Below, one piece after another: positions 45,901-56,208 of a DNA stretch of 64,000 bases. The stretch's first letter is position 1; every line of letters begins with the position of its first letter. Made by a program: the position numbers and the translations under genes. The stretch comes from Chionoecetes opilio (Eukaryota > Arthropoda > Malacostraca > Decapoda > Majidae). The stretch spans positions 77,001-141,000 of the forward strand of contig JACEEZ010002650.1 in NCBI GenBank assembly GCA_016584305.1. The letters are read 5' to 3'. The notes beneath the pieces were generated by a model. It saw nothing but the letters and a program-made list of their open reading frames with translations, had not been told where the DNA came from and searched no databases.

Positions 45901-47508
45901 CCTCCCCTAGCCGACGAGCTTATTTGGCTGGTAGGTCAGTCAGCTCGCTAACGCTTGCCTCTACGGTTCTACCTCGCTCTGAAGTTCTGAAGCAGGGTTG
46001 CCATCCATACGACAATTATCGTACATGTACGATTATTTTACCCTTGGTACGATGTACGATAGTGCTTCTCATTATTGTACGATAATTTAACCATATCGTA
46101 CGATAGTATACGATACTTCTACAGATTCATCAGAAAAGAATAAAATTTAAATAAATCATTATTCAACAAGAGCAAAACAAATAAAGAAAAAAGAGGTCTG
46201 CATGATAAAGCAGCTGAGAGTAAGAGAGAGAATATTCGCACGTCACTCGTGACCTGTTCATAACCTGTGTAGAGTGTAGCGACCGTACAGTGCTGCCCAA
46301 AGCCGTCTAAACATTCTCACACGTGACACAGGTACTGTCCACTGACTTGTCTCCTACAAGTATTGGGCAGAGGCGCGAGCGGCGAGCTACAGACTCAGCT
46401 ACTGTGAAGTACGCCAGTTGGTTACTTGATTCCGTTACATTGTGTGGTACAGTTTTTTGGGCAAGGTTTGTCACTTTCTGGTCCTGTGTGTGATAATATA
46501 CATGGGTTGTGTGGCTGTGCGGTCTGGCTGAGTGTGATATGGGTTGTTGTGTGGGTGCTGTGGCATATGTGATATGTGGTGTGGCTGGGAGTGATATGGA
46601 TTGTTGAGTGACTGGGTGTGAATACCAATATGGTATTAGGTCAATAAATACATTTCATTAGCAAGCACAAAAAAATACATTTAATAATAATGTACGATAA
46701 AAAAGACGATACTTTTTAGGAGGCTGTACGAAAATTCTACTGAAAAAAAAAAATTTGAGGAGCCAGTACGATAATTCCCAACTGAAAGGGTGGCAGCACT
46801 GTTCTGAAGTCAGAACGTCTCTCCTGATTATAATCGTCGCGCTGAGTGAGGACGCATCCGTGCGCTCCTCTTGCGATACACGTGTACATGACTGTATGAC
46901 ATGACTGTAACGTGTACACTATATATATATATACTAGCCGCAAAGCCGCCCTCCGGGCGGACTTTTTGGCTAGCTCCTGCGGAGGGCTATTTGTGGGCCA
47001 TCGGCCCACCACCTGTGTTTGACTGTTCAGACTCAAACACAGACTCTCCAGATAGCCCCTTCTAACTTTCCTGAAATCATGGATGTAGAAATGTATGTAT
47101 TAACGCCAACCCATTCACATCACCCCCCACCCATTCACTCACCCATTACCCATCACCACACACCCATTCACTCACCCATTACCCATCACCACCACCCATT
47201 CACTCACCCATTACCCATCACCCCCACCTATTCCCTCACCCATCACCCCCCACCCATTCACTCACCCATCACCCCACACCCATTACCCATCACCCCACCC
47301 ATTCACTCACCCATTACCCATCACCCTACATCAAGGTTTCCTCAATTCTCGCAACTCACTTTTTTTTCACAATTCTCGCTAATAGGCTGCTAAAAAAAAA
47401 AAGTGATCGGATCATCACATAAGTGGACTTAAAACCTTCCCCCGGTCAACCTGGTTCCAAAACTGGGCCATATGATGGGATTGCGCCACTGGGGACGGAA
47501 CCTAGAGC

Positions 47509-47546
<38 letters not shown>

Positions 47547-47549
47547 TCG

Positions 47550-47589
<40 letters not shown>

Positions 47590-47593
47590 ATAT

Positions 47594-47645
<52 letters not shown>

Positions 47646-49612
47646 TTATTTATTTATATCCATGTGTATTGTATCCATCCCCTGCATCATCAACACACTT
47701 CTACGGAAGAAGGTAACGAATCACTCATCGGGCACGTGATTGAAGATACACGCATGTCATATTATATCTACCCTGCTCGCTACCACCTGCTACCCGCGAC
47801 CTTGCACACACGTGGTCGCTATACACTCCTACAGATGCTTTAATCATAGCTACACCCCATGATATTCTAATACAGCTACAACTAGGCAAAACTAACATCC
47901 ACACTGCAAGTGATGAGCATTATCAACTTCCACGAATGTAGAATGAAGAGATGCCTCTGTTTCTACTGGTTTGAGGATTGTTTTCAACAATAATGATAAA
48001 TCAGATGGCGACGATATGGATAATGATAATGTTGATACGTACCCATAGACCACTGTATACCTGGACTGCGCATGGAATATCGGCCTGTTGCACATGGGCC
48101 TGAACTTGCCCTGAAGTCGGAGGGCCGCTCGGATTCATATATATTATATACGCATCATATAGACTGGTTTATCAGTATATATGATATACTGTAATCTTCG
48201 TAAATGTTTGTTCTATAATATTATCAAATAAAAAACAGTAAAACACGGTAAAGAAATGCCATTACGAGACTGAAGAAATATGCATTCACTTCAACTCTTC
48301 GCCATTTAAAACTTTGCGTGTCAACTTTTATCATGAAGGGTATCAATAGAAGCGCAATTTTATTAGCTTTCCATTGCTATATTTCGTTATCTGATAAATG
48401 AATTAGAACCATGCATAAAGTAGCGTTAAATAAATAAATAAAATAATCAATCTGGTAATTTTCCCGATTGATGAGGTTATTTATTTAGTTAACGCTAATT
48501 TATACATGTTGCTAATTCATTTATCAGAAAACTAAATATATAAGTAAATAAATAACGTCATCAATCGGGAAAATTACCCGATTGATGATTTTATTTATTT
48601 ATTTAACGCTAATTCATGCATGGTTCTAATTAATTTATCAGATAACGAAATATAGCAATGGAAAGCTAATAAAATTGCGCTTCTATTGATACTCTTCATG
48701 ATAAAAGTTGACTCGCAAAGTTTTAAATGGCGAAGAGTTAAGTGAATATTAAGTTCTTGCATATTTCTTCAGTCTCGTAATGGCATTGCTTTAGCGTGTT
48801 TTACTGTTTTTTATTTGATAATATTATAGAACAAACATTTACGAAGATAACAGTATATCGTATATACTGATAAACCAGTCTATATGATAGTCCATAGACC
48901 ACTATATATCTTTGTCGGGCGCCCCGCAGGCCCCTATGCAGCCCCGCAATTCAAAACATTGTCGCGTGTGCAGTCCAGGTATACAGTGGTCTATGTACGT
49001 ACCTAAATGCCCAAGTGTTCCCGGCAAACAGGGGATACGTGGTGGTCCCGATATGGAAAGGGTTATCGCCGCTTTCAGTGGAGTGGTGGGTTTCCATTAA
49101 TATCCTTGCTGTGTAATAATTACGTATATACGAAAAGCCACCTTCGAGTATCCTCTTGATGATGATATCTGTTTCCACTTCCTAAAGGAATAAGATTACT
49201 ATTTAATTATTTATTATAATATTATTTATTATTTATATATCATTATTTAATAGATTTTTTCGCAGATTTTTTTTGTTTCTCAGGATGTGTATAAGGAATT
49301 TAACAGATTTAGATGAAGCACACTATTTTTCACTTATTACTGTTGCTTACCTGGAAGTAATTACTTGCTTACCTGTATATGAGCCTTGATTGATTGGTAA
49401 TATGGGTTTGCAGTGATGCTCAGTAGGCTGTTTAATGCTCCGCTTAAGTATTGTGTTCCCCATTCATATCCTTTGCTGTTTTGTAGCTCCACCAGATCTT
49501 CAAAAGTATTTATTGCAGCAGATTTACCTTGTACGACAAGATGAGAAACAAGTGAGCCCGTGTAGGATGCCCTTAATATGAGACAGGTAATGAGCCACAA
49601 CCCCACCATAAT
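42809..49612 (-). CDS. Variant ionotropic glutamate receptor (IR), C-terminal four exons
   Basis: A ligand-gated cation channel subunit of the IR/iGluR family, acting in chemosensory or neuronal membranes. Four minus-strand exons (49612-49373, 49181-49003, 43265-43118, 42928-42809) have GT-AG borders and matching phases (0, 2/1, 0). They join to 687 nt: 228 codons and TAA. In order: M3 with the gate motif SYTGSL (iGluR consensus SYTANL), INTFEDLVEL starting the S2 lobe, YPLFAGNTWAFR and the DSGLITHWMDDVI helix closing S2, then M4 (GLLHLQATFYTLFLGHAAA). The acidic glutamate-binding residue usual after the FAFL-like strand appears replaced (FSYIRNYY), typical of IRs. The exons for S1, M1, pore and M2 should lie upstream (above 49612) but were not found. 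Intron 2 is 5,737 nt, packed with transposons. Confidence 0.9.
42949..43018. repeat. (TA)n microsatellite in IR intron 3
   Basis: Interrupted TA tract occupying about a third of the 189-nt intron between exons 3 and 4. Confidence 0.9.
43118..43265 (-). CDS. IR exon 3 of 4: end of S2
   Basis: 148 nt. Acceptor TTCTTTTTTCAG|ACGTGG completes the split Arg codon; donor CCACG|GTAAAG. It encodes RGTSFKGRFDNALQRF and DSGLITHWMDDVI, the typical IR segment before M4. Confidence 0.9.
43266..45457 (-). other. IR intron 2, distal half; no other gene
   Basis: AT-rich sequence without convincing frames or repeats apart from a G tract near 44799-44807. The frame 45220-45471 (plus) is hydrophobic but unplaced. 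Confidence 0.6.
45471..45642 (+). mobile_element. tRNA-derived SINE of a second family, 13-bp target duplication
   Basis: Flanked by perfect TCCTGTCACCTTA repeats (45458-45470 and 45643-45655). A box GGCTCGGTTGGTAGAG (45483-45498) and B box AGTTCGACCCC (45537-45547). The tail is (TATCT)-like, not poly(A). It lies in IR intron 2. Confidence 0.9.
45656..45992. other. IR intron 2; short (GA)n and (TA)n tracts
   Basis: (GA)n at 45754-45768 and (TA)n at 45777-45795. The words ACATGGC.TCCATAAATCGA and CGCTACCCTCTGTATCTAGGTA resemble the family M flank at 41090-41150. Confidence 0.5.
45993..46801. mobile_element. Non-autonomous hAT element, 809 bp, perfect 8-bp duplication
   Basis: TTCTGAAG flanks both ends (45985-45992 and 46802-46809). 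Termini are CAGGGTTGCCA and the imperfect complement TGGCAGCACTG. GTACGAT and ATCGTAC words crowd both subterminal regions (46005-46115 and 46690-46775). The interior includes a TGTGGTGTGGCTG-rich stretch. No transposase frame. Confidence 0.85.
46934..47560 (-). mobile_element. Non-autonomous Helitron, copy 4
   Basis: Minus orientation: CTAG at 46937-46934 with flanking A on the plus strand (T on the element strand), hairpin CCGCCC/GGGCGG, minisatellite, (CA)n at 47512-47544, then TTTCGCTTATA. The TC end is lost in an expanded (TA)n tract, so the right boundary is approximate. Confidence 0.85.
47553..47642. repeat. (TA)n microsatellite replacing the Helitron end
   Basis: Alternating TA with several TATTATA breaks. 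Confidence 0.9.
47643..48035. other. IR intron 2, no other feature
   Basis: No frame or repeat could be supported. Confidence 0.4.
48044..48995. mobile_element. hAT-type MITE on the IR intron 2 donor, with a nested palindrome
   Basis: TACGTACC flanks both ends (48036-48043, 48996-49003). Ends are CATAGACCACTGTATACCTGG and its complement, so the 8-bp duplication indicates a hAT-type element. The right duplication copy contains the exon 2 donor on the minus strand (G|GTACGTA). Inside, a palindromic family M pair (48160-48890) is inserted. A second copy with the same nested pair lies at 60780-61782. Confidence 0.88.
48160..48890. repeat. Palindromic family M pair nested in the MITE
   Basis: ATATAGACTGGTTTATCAGTA at the left faces its complement at the right. 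Inner hairpins pair AATCAATCTGG/CCCGATTGATGA and GTCATCAATCGGG/CCCGATTGATGA near 48446-48592. Confidence 0.8.
49003..49181 (-). CDS. IR exon 2 of 4: S2 ligand-binding lobe
   Basis: 179 nt: 59 codons plus 2 nt. Acceptor CCTTTAG|GAAGTGG, donor TTTAG|GTACGTA. It encodes GGFSYIRNYYTARILM and ends YPLFAGNTWAF plus AG of a split Arg codon. A MITE begins 7 nt after the exon. Confidence 0.9.
49373..49612 (-). CDS. IR exon 1 of 4: M3 and start of S2
   Basis: 80 codons, phase 0 to phase 0. Acceptor TTTCTTTGCCAG|ATTATG and donor ATACAG|GTAAGC. It encodes WLITCLILRASYTGSL (M3) and INTFEDLVEL. The intron to the next exon is 191 nt. Confidence 0.9.
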
Positions 49613-49655
49613 CTGGCAAAGAAAAAAATAAAAAAAGAATTAAAAAATAATATAT

Positions 49656-49658
<3 letters not shown>

Positions 49659-49708
<50 letters not shown>
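49659..49708. repeat. (TA)n microsatellite
   Basis: TA tract just upstream (in gene sense) of IR exon 1, abutting a hAT element. Confidence 0.9.
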
Positions 49709-49712
<4 letters not shown>

Positions 49713-50162
49713 GTCAACTTGTAAGGTTTACCCGTATTTTGTACGGGAAATTTGATTTTTTGAGCATGTACGGCGTACAATGCAGTTTTGTATGGTAAAA
49801 CGCCAAAATTGAGAATCATTATTAAACAGTGAGATTATTAGACAGTGAGCGAGCCTTTTCACATATGAGGAAAATCAACACTGAATATAGGAAGACCATG
49901 GCAATTGATACACTAACAGCTTTTCTCAAAGTAAAAATGAACTGTGATGAAAGCTGCTATCAAGTGCATCCAACAAGTTAAATGTTGAAGTTGGCAAAAT
50001 CAGCCACAGCTACATACAATAATCAGTGCTCGTCGTAACTGCCAATATTGTATTGTATGTTACCAAATCAACCATTTTTTCACGCACGTGTAAGGTTTTT
50101 TGCTGTTTTGTAAGGGCAAATGTAGTGCTTTGTAAGGGCGGGACTGATTTGGGGTTGACAGG

Positions 50163-50163
<1 letters not shown>
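49709..50163. mobile_element. Non-autonomous hAT element, about 455 bp, in (TA)n
   Basis: Ends ACCTGTCAAC and GTTGACAGGT; both sit inside TA tracts, so the target duplication cannot be read. TGTAAGG and TACGGG words cluster near the ends. It retains a piece of transposase at 49844-49981. Confidence 0.75.
49844..49981 (+). pseudogene. hAT transposase C-terminal dimerisation relic (46 codons)
   Basis: The frame SERAFSHMRKINTEYRKTM continues to ALTAFLKVKMNC-like sequence (seen: TLTAFLKVKMNCDES) and a TAA stop at 49979-49981. The S/AERxFS...R motif and the following helix are the conserved C-terminal dimerisation region of hAT transposases. The rest of the protein is deleted. It is too short for most gene finders. 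Confidence 0.75.
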
Positions 50164-50198
<35 letters not shown>

Positions 50199-50526
50199 AT
50201 GGTCAGGGTAGTGTCCTGCTACTGGTAACATGTAACCCAGTACAACCAGCCGCATGGTCGGATCACCAGCGACTAAACCGGCTCCCCCACTGGTTCTATC
50301 AGTGAGGAGGGTGTGCTGGACACGGTGGACATCCAGATGGACTACAAATAAAGGCCGGTTCCCACCAGTGCTACCAGCGCTGATGAAAATTTCATTCAAG
50401 ATGAGCTCCAGATTTCTTTCAAGATCAATTAAAAACGTTCAAGGTATCGCAAACAACAACACTCATTATTGCAATTCCATTTTAGTTTACTCCAAACTCA
50501 CAAAAACAAAATAATGATAATGATAT
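50164..50526. other. (TA)n, then an unassigned repeat-like segment
   Basis: (TA)n at 50166-50195. The word GGCCGGTTCCCACCAGTGC near 50352 resembles the terminus of the 57214-57507 MITE. The minus-strand frame 50010-50399 crosses the (TA)n tract and is not a gene. Confidence 0.4.
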
Positions 50527-51523
50527 TGTTACGAACGCGCTCCTGTGCGGGCAACTCGAGCTCAAGATCGGGGGAAGCCATGCGGTGTGTTTTGGCTGGC
50601 CTGTGGGTGCGTGACAAAGGAAACAGAGGGATGCCGGCGGCATCCCCGGGGCAGTCGGGTGAGAGACTTCTCTAGGGTAAGACTTCGCGCGCGGGCTGCC
50701 GCCTGTGGGAGTCGCCGACGAAGGGAAACGGCGGGGCCAGTAGAGAGACGTCTCCTGGCTCGCTGGGAGGCACGGAGGGACTTCCTGGGAGAGGAATTGC
50801 CCCTGTGGGTGGTGCCGCACCGTCACTGGAGCCTGGCTGTGTGTGTGTTACTCGCGGTGTGCGGTGCGCCTGTCAGGGCAGGAACCCAGCAACAAAGGTA
50901 GTTGCGCCAGCAACGACCATCTCTCCGAACTTCTTTTCCTAACGACGAAAGCTACAAAGCCTCCCTTTTCGGTCGTTAACGCGTCGGAAGGCGCTGACTG
51001 GCTAAGGCGAGTAATGACGTCATCAAGCGCGTCATCAGTCACCAGCCAATGACAAACAGTTTTTAAAACTTCTCGACCAATCACAACTCAGCGAGACATA
51101 TTTCCGGGCAAGAATGGCATGCCAGACTGCCTCTCCCCGCCTTCTTTCCCCGTCATCTCAAACTAATTCTCGTTTTATTCGGAATGCTCGCGTTTTAAAG
51201 AATTTTAATGTATCAGATAGTAAGATGTATAAGTAAGGAGTCTGTGTTGCTAGTGTTTTGGTGGTAGAAGGTGTGTGTGTGGGTTGAAATAGTGAATATT
51301 TGTGATATGGGGAGGCCCTGCGGCAAGGCCCCGCGGCAAGGCCTCTCCGTCACTCTGCCCCGCCATCAGTCACCTCATCATAACATCTTTAAATCACCCT
51401 TATTTAAGGTGACACATGCTGCTACATTGATTTAGATAATGACAAGTATATATAACATCTCACCATAATCACTAAGTTGTATAATAACGATTAATAAGAC
51501 GTTTAATCCTGCCCAAACCTACA
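50527..51523 (+). repeat. Possible LTR of a Ty3/gypsy-like element
   Basis: Starts TGTTACGAACG, a common gypsy LTR start, and may end at ACA (51523), followed by TGGCGGAGGAGC where a primer-binding site would lie. GC-rich, with a TTTAAAG word near 51194. No gag or pol and no second LTR are in the window. Plus-strand frames such as 50545-50901 show no known domain. Confidence 0.3.
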
Positions 51524-52797
51524 GTGGCGGAGGAGCTGGCGGCTCCAGCCGCCACACTAAAAAGTTTTGAGTAAAAACCCACAGTTATCCGCCTCACCTG
51601 TGCCTTCCTGAAGAAGACAGTCAGCTCCCACGCCTGTGATAGCACCATAGGATATCACCAGGGATCATAGGATTCCTCAAGGGGTTCTCGCTCCCCTACT
51701 AAATATTACCAAAGACATCTATCTCCCTTGGTGAAGTTGGTGTTGATATCCACCTCACGGGCTTCATGCTGCTGCTGTTGCTACCGAAGGCCGCGCTGCC
51801 AGACGTAGATGAGTCCCTTGCTTGTATTTCATCTCTTTACTCATATATGAATAATATCCATCCAAATGCAATCATATGTCTACATTCACCTATAAAAAAG
51901 ATATTTCATAGCATACCAAGCAATAATGAGCATGCCTGGAGACTTCCGACCTCTGCTAATACCGGTCTTGAGCATTCGTTGGCCAGTGTGCACGTTAACG
52001 ACGAAACCGACGACTTTTCCGCGCTGTGGGTTCCGTCGTTGGACTAACGACCAAAAAAAGATCTTTAAGTGTTTTGTGGCTTCTGGCCCAGAACTGACGG
52101 CGACGCAGCAGGAGGAGGCGGCCACCGTTATAGTCGCAAGGTTATGCCTGCGAGGAGGTAAGGTTGTGTGGTAGGATTGCGGCGCCTGGCTTGTGACGGC
52201 CGCGGTGGGTTGTGGCGCCGTGACGAGGCGGCCACTGTGGTGTGCCTTTGAGAAGTACTGGGGTGGTGACTGTTGGAGCGTTCCCTACGACGGCCGAGGA
52301 AGAGGTCGGGGGGTTGTTAGCGTGTGTTGTAGTGTCTAGGAGTTATAGGTTTATAGTGAGTGACCTTGAAGCTTGTACTGTGTGTTACTTCAATATGACA
52401 CCGTGAAAAGACCCCTTGTGTTTGCCTAAACCCTTCCCCCCTGAGTGTGTGAACAGCCAGAGAAGGGGAACACAGCCTGGTAAGTCCTCAATTCCTAGCA
52501 CGAGCCCCGGTAACTTGCTACGCGTCCTCCGTCTGTCTTAAGCACCTACCTGCTTTCCTGCATCTCAAGAGAGCAGCCCGGAGCAGGTGTAGAGGAGCCT
52601 AGCTGAGGGCAGCAAAGGTAAGGGGGGGTGTTCGTTGCAATATATATTATACAAATCTGTGTGGGGACTTTGCAGTGTATAAGAAAACGCGTTTTTTTTA
52701 CATGGCAAACTAAAGAAAAATTGGCTCCTGCTACTCTGCTTCTTTACAAGCAAGCTAACATATAAAGAGTAACTCTCAAAATTACTCTTAGAGTAAC
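51524..52797. other. No gene recognised
   Basis: Donor-like GAGGAG|GTAAGG (52156) and GCAAAG|GTAAGG (52616) follow GC-rich frames, so untranslated or unknown exons are possible, but no protein family is recognisable. Sequence 52700-52795 resembles 54735-54805 (CTAAAGAAAAATGGC.CCTGCTAC, ACTCTTAGAG). Confidence 0.35.
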
Positions 52798-52864
52798 CAT
52801 GCTACAATATATAGTCTCTGAAGTTAATAATTATTAACTTCAGAGACTATATATATTGTAGCAT
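52798..52864. repeat. 67-bp near-perfect hairpin
   Basis: CATGCTACAATATATAG with CTCTGAAGTTAATAA, followed immediately by the complement TTATTAACTTCAGAG and its AT-extended continuation TATTGTAGCATG. Only 2 bases of extra TA break the symmetry. It abuts the 3' end of the pseudogene at 52866. Confidence 0.9.
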
Positions 52865-52865
52865 G

Positions 52866-54018
52866 TGATGTGCAGCTTGATGTGCAACGGTGGGAAAAGT
52901 ATCCTTTCTGTCCACCAGTGGTTGTTTTTATGACGTTTCCTTTGCTCTGCAAGGTCACAATTCCTCCGTACAGGCCAGTCTTCTTCGTGTAATGCTGAGC
53001 TCGTCCCTACTATCCACATGACAGAAAGCACGGGTACTTGTGAACCCGGACTGTTTCCAACAAAGTTTCACCATCTTCAGGTCAACACAAATCAACCACT
53101 TTGTGATCATAACGAATTTCTCCAGCACGTACTTCACCGCTTCATACTTCTCCTCATGTAGTCGAGTGAGCGAGCGGTACAGAGGCAAACTGGTTGCCTT
53201 GTGCAGATGAACACATTTTAGCGATCGATTGCAGCTGTCAATGAACAGTCTCCAATCTTCGGGTTGGTACTGTGGCACTCCAAGCTTGTGCAGAAGCTGC
53301 GCAATATATGTACAGTACACCAAGTCCTTCTCTTCAGAGAAAAAAAGGAGGTGATCTTGATGTCTGTTACGGTAGAAGGTGATGCGAGCACTGTCAGAGA
53401 GGAGGTTTTTTTCCTTCAATCTGGATGCCAACAGTTCGGCAGAGGACTTTGACAAGCTGAGATCGCGAACTAGAACATTTAGCTCCTTTTGGGAAAAAGG
53501 ATGTGGAGCATCATCGTCAAGAACCACTTCTTCATTTTCTTCAACACTGGAGGAATCTTCGTCACTAATGTCAGGAAGCTCTCCAAAGACAGGTACTGGA
53601 ATTTCATCACAATGAGCTACATACAGGACGACGTGCTGATTCAAGATTAGGATACTCGAGGCTGCTCCGGTTCTTTCTGTTGATCCCAGTCAAATCAATA
53701 GCGCAAAAGTAGCAGTCAGTGCCATGGTTTGTCGGCTCCCTCCAAACCATGGGAATTCCAAACTTCAGACAACTCTTCTAGCCCTTGGTCCAACGACGCA
53801 GATACTCGGTGCATGTCTTGCATACCATGTGTGGCGCCCAAGCTTTATCCTGGTCACCAAGTTTCATACCAAAATAAGTATGGTAAGCACGCTTTATGAA
53901 ACTTGTGACTGGATTCCTCTTAGGAACAACGGTGTATTCGCCGCAGATGTAGCAGAATACATCGGGCTTATTTTTGCAAGATCTTCTGGCCGAATCCATT
54001 TCATTCACCTGCAAAAGA
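52866..54018 (-). pseudogene. Multicopy family of unknown function (CYICGEYT / FSQKELN / PPLHIKL), broken
   Basis: Function unknown. On the minus strand it starts near 54012 (MDSARRSCKNKPDVFCYICG) with four Cys in a zinc-ribbon-like pattern (CYIC, then CKTC). After WTKG is an in-frame stop near 53775, then FGIPMVWREPTNHGTDCYFC in the same protein. A frame change leads to 53644-52955, with VPVFGELPDISDEDSSS, HPFSQKELNVLVRDLSLSK and DWRLFIDSCNRSLKC. Further shifts lead to DWPVRRNCDL and FPPLHIKL, where it ends at a hairpin. I recall this protein type as repeated in many invertebrate genomes, which suggests a mobile or once-mobile gene. No catalytic motif is visible to me. Confidence 0.7.
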
Positions 54019-55800
54019 AAAATACCAGTTAGTCAAGAATTGGCGCATGTAAACACTTCAGAATTCGTTTATTTAAAGAAATAAGAAAGAATTTTGCATC
54101 ATAATTCAAGCAGTAGGAAGAAATTAATCAGTGCTTGGGTAGGGGGTATACCGAAGATCTGTAGCCGCCTCTATGCTACTGCAGTATCCTAGGCACGGTG
54201 AATCAAGAAAAGGGAGTCTGCCTATCGGAAAGACGATAGCAGATATCACACAACACCACACAAGGTATCCCAAAGGGAGATGTAGTTCTGCAGTGGGTTT
54301 AATAAAAAGTGTTCAAGTAAAGAAGTAAAAGTTGAAGAGAAGAAGAGGAAGAACAACAGAGGACTGTAAAATCCAGGGATCGTGATTCCGAAGAATTCCT
54401 AGTTGGTGACATTGTTTAGGACCACACCCTTGGAACTATCTGAATTGGTGGAATTATTGGATTAGTGGAATTATCTGCTGCAAGTACGGTGTTGTATACG
54501 GAGGACGATTTCATATATATAGAAAATACCCGTACATGTAAACAAAAACGTAAAAAAACATCATGTGGCGATAGATCAAAAAGTTGACCTGATTGAGCAA
54601 AATCAATGAGATTTTTGGATTCAGTACATCAAAATTGTCCTAAATCAGCTAAAAAAAACTTAGACAATAAATGTGTTGTTAACCAGTGTAATCAAGCTTA
54701 GAGTGTAAAAGAAAATGTACTAAATTGTTAAATGAAAGCCAAGCTAAAGAAAAATGGCTTCTGCTACCTTAATAATTGATTAAGCAGACTAACCTACTCT
54801 TAGAGCAGTGGTTCTCAACCTGGGGGTAATTACCCCCGCGGGGGTAATGAAGCCGTTTCTGGGGGGTAACGAGGCACTTTCTGAAAGTAATAGTTCGCTG
54901 GAGTAAATTTATAAATAATAATAAAGAAATAAAGAAATTAATAAATGAATATATAATACAGCAGTAAATAAACTAATACTAATATCCACAGATCGGGAAA
55001 ATTTGTGAAGTACGTAACAAATATTTTGTTCACATAAAACAGTGCTTTTTGCAAAACAAAACCTAAATTATGATTTCTGCTAGAGATGTACCTTAAAGCG
55101 GGTATCACGAGGCGTTTCGTCGGAGTTTCGTCGAACCAAACAGGCATTTAGCTTGACCTGTTGGACAACACATCTAGCACACGGTTGGGCCAACCGCTTC
55201 ACCCAACCATAACAAACAAAGATGAAGCGATGACAGCGGGAGGCGCTGAAACTTGTTAATGTTTTAACTTTAGGGGCATATATATACGTAGCTACTGGTG
55301 ATGAAAAGGGAGGAGGTGATTGTTAGAAGAGAACAATAACAGATGAAGACGCGTTCATGTGGGCTAAATGGGTTATTCGGTTAGGTTAATATTCTCGTCA
55401 GGGGGTCGAAGGGGACGGAGCCCCTCCCGTTAGAAGGTTAGGTTCGGTTAGGTTAGGGTAATAATTTCATCCCAGCAGGGCGTGGCAGCCCAAAATCGAG
55501 TGGCGGGCGGGCCTCGCCCGCCACTGTCACCTGTCACCTGGCCACCGAAGCCTGTGGCGGGCGGGCCCGCCCGCCCGCCACAGGTTTTCGGAAAATAAAA
55601 ATATCTCCATCTGAAAAAGCACCAATTTTTGGCCAGGTAAATGTAGGGTAAATGTTTACAGTAGGACCGAAATTCCCTACACAAATGGGAGTATGGTTTC
55701 TGTTCACCTTAATAGATTCTAAGAAACATTTTCTCTTATGAACTTCCGTCGCAAATCACTACTTTCGGAGATATAAGACGTACTTAATAGGAAGGAGTGT
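54019..55800. other. No gene; lone hAT terminus at 54806
   Basis: CAGTGGTTCTCAACCTGGGGG at 54806-54826 is a hAT-type end, followed by GGGGGTAATTACCCCC palindromes; no partner was found. GGTTAGGTTAGG words lie at 55437-55460 and a GGCGGGCGGGC / GCCCGCCCGCC inverted repeat at 55501-55580. The minus frame 55448-55684 is G/C-driven. Confidence 0.45.
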
Positions 55801-55803
55801 ATG

Positions 55804-55980
<177 letters not shown>

Positions 55981-56208
55981 ATCGTTAAAAGTGATAGCTA
56001 GTTCAGCGTTTATTATCTTCTTAAAGATATTTTCTCTTTGTCTTAAGAGTGTCTTATTCTCTTTTGTAATCACTTTTATGACTTCGCCGTAGCTTGTCAT
56101 GTTTGCTGTATCGCGATTTCGGGTCTAAGAACCTTTCTTCAGCAGCATATGGAAGATATTTTCTCCTCAGGAGTTGAGGTGAGCATGATTAAGATGCGAG
56201 GTGAAGCG

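Noticed and set aside
50545..50901. 118-codon Arg-rich frame
   Set aside because: High GC content explains its length; it lies in a possible LTR and has no domain.
51926..52174. Exon-like frame ending at GAGGAG|GTAAGG
   Set aside because: The donor-like site is suggestive but no protein family or partner exon could be identified.
55437..55460. TTAGG-like telomeric repeat (also near 9110 and 11390)
   Set aside because: Only two or three imperfect units; such words are scattered widely in arthropod sequence.
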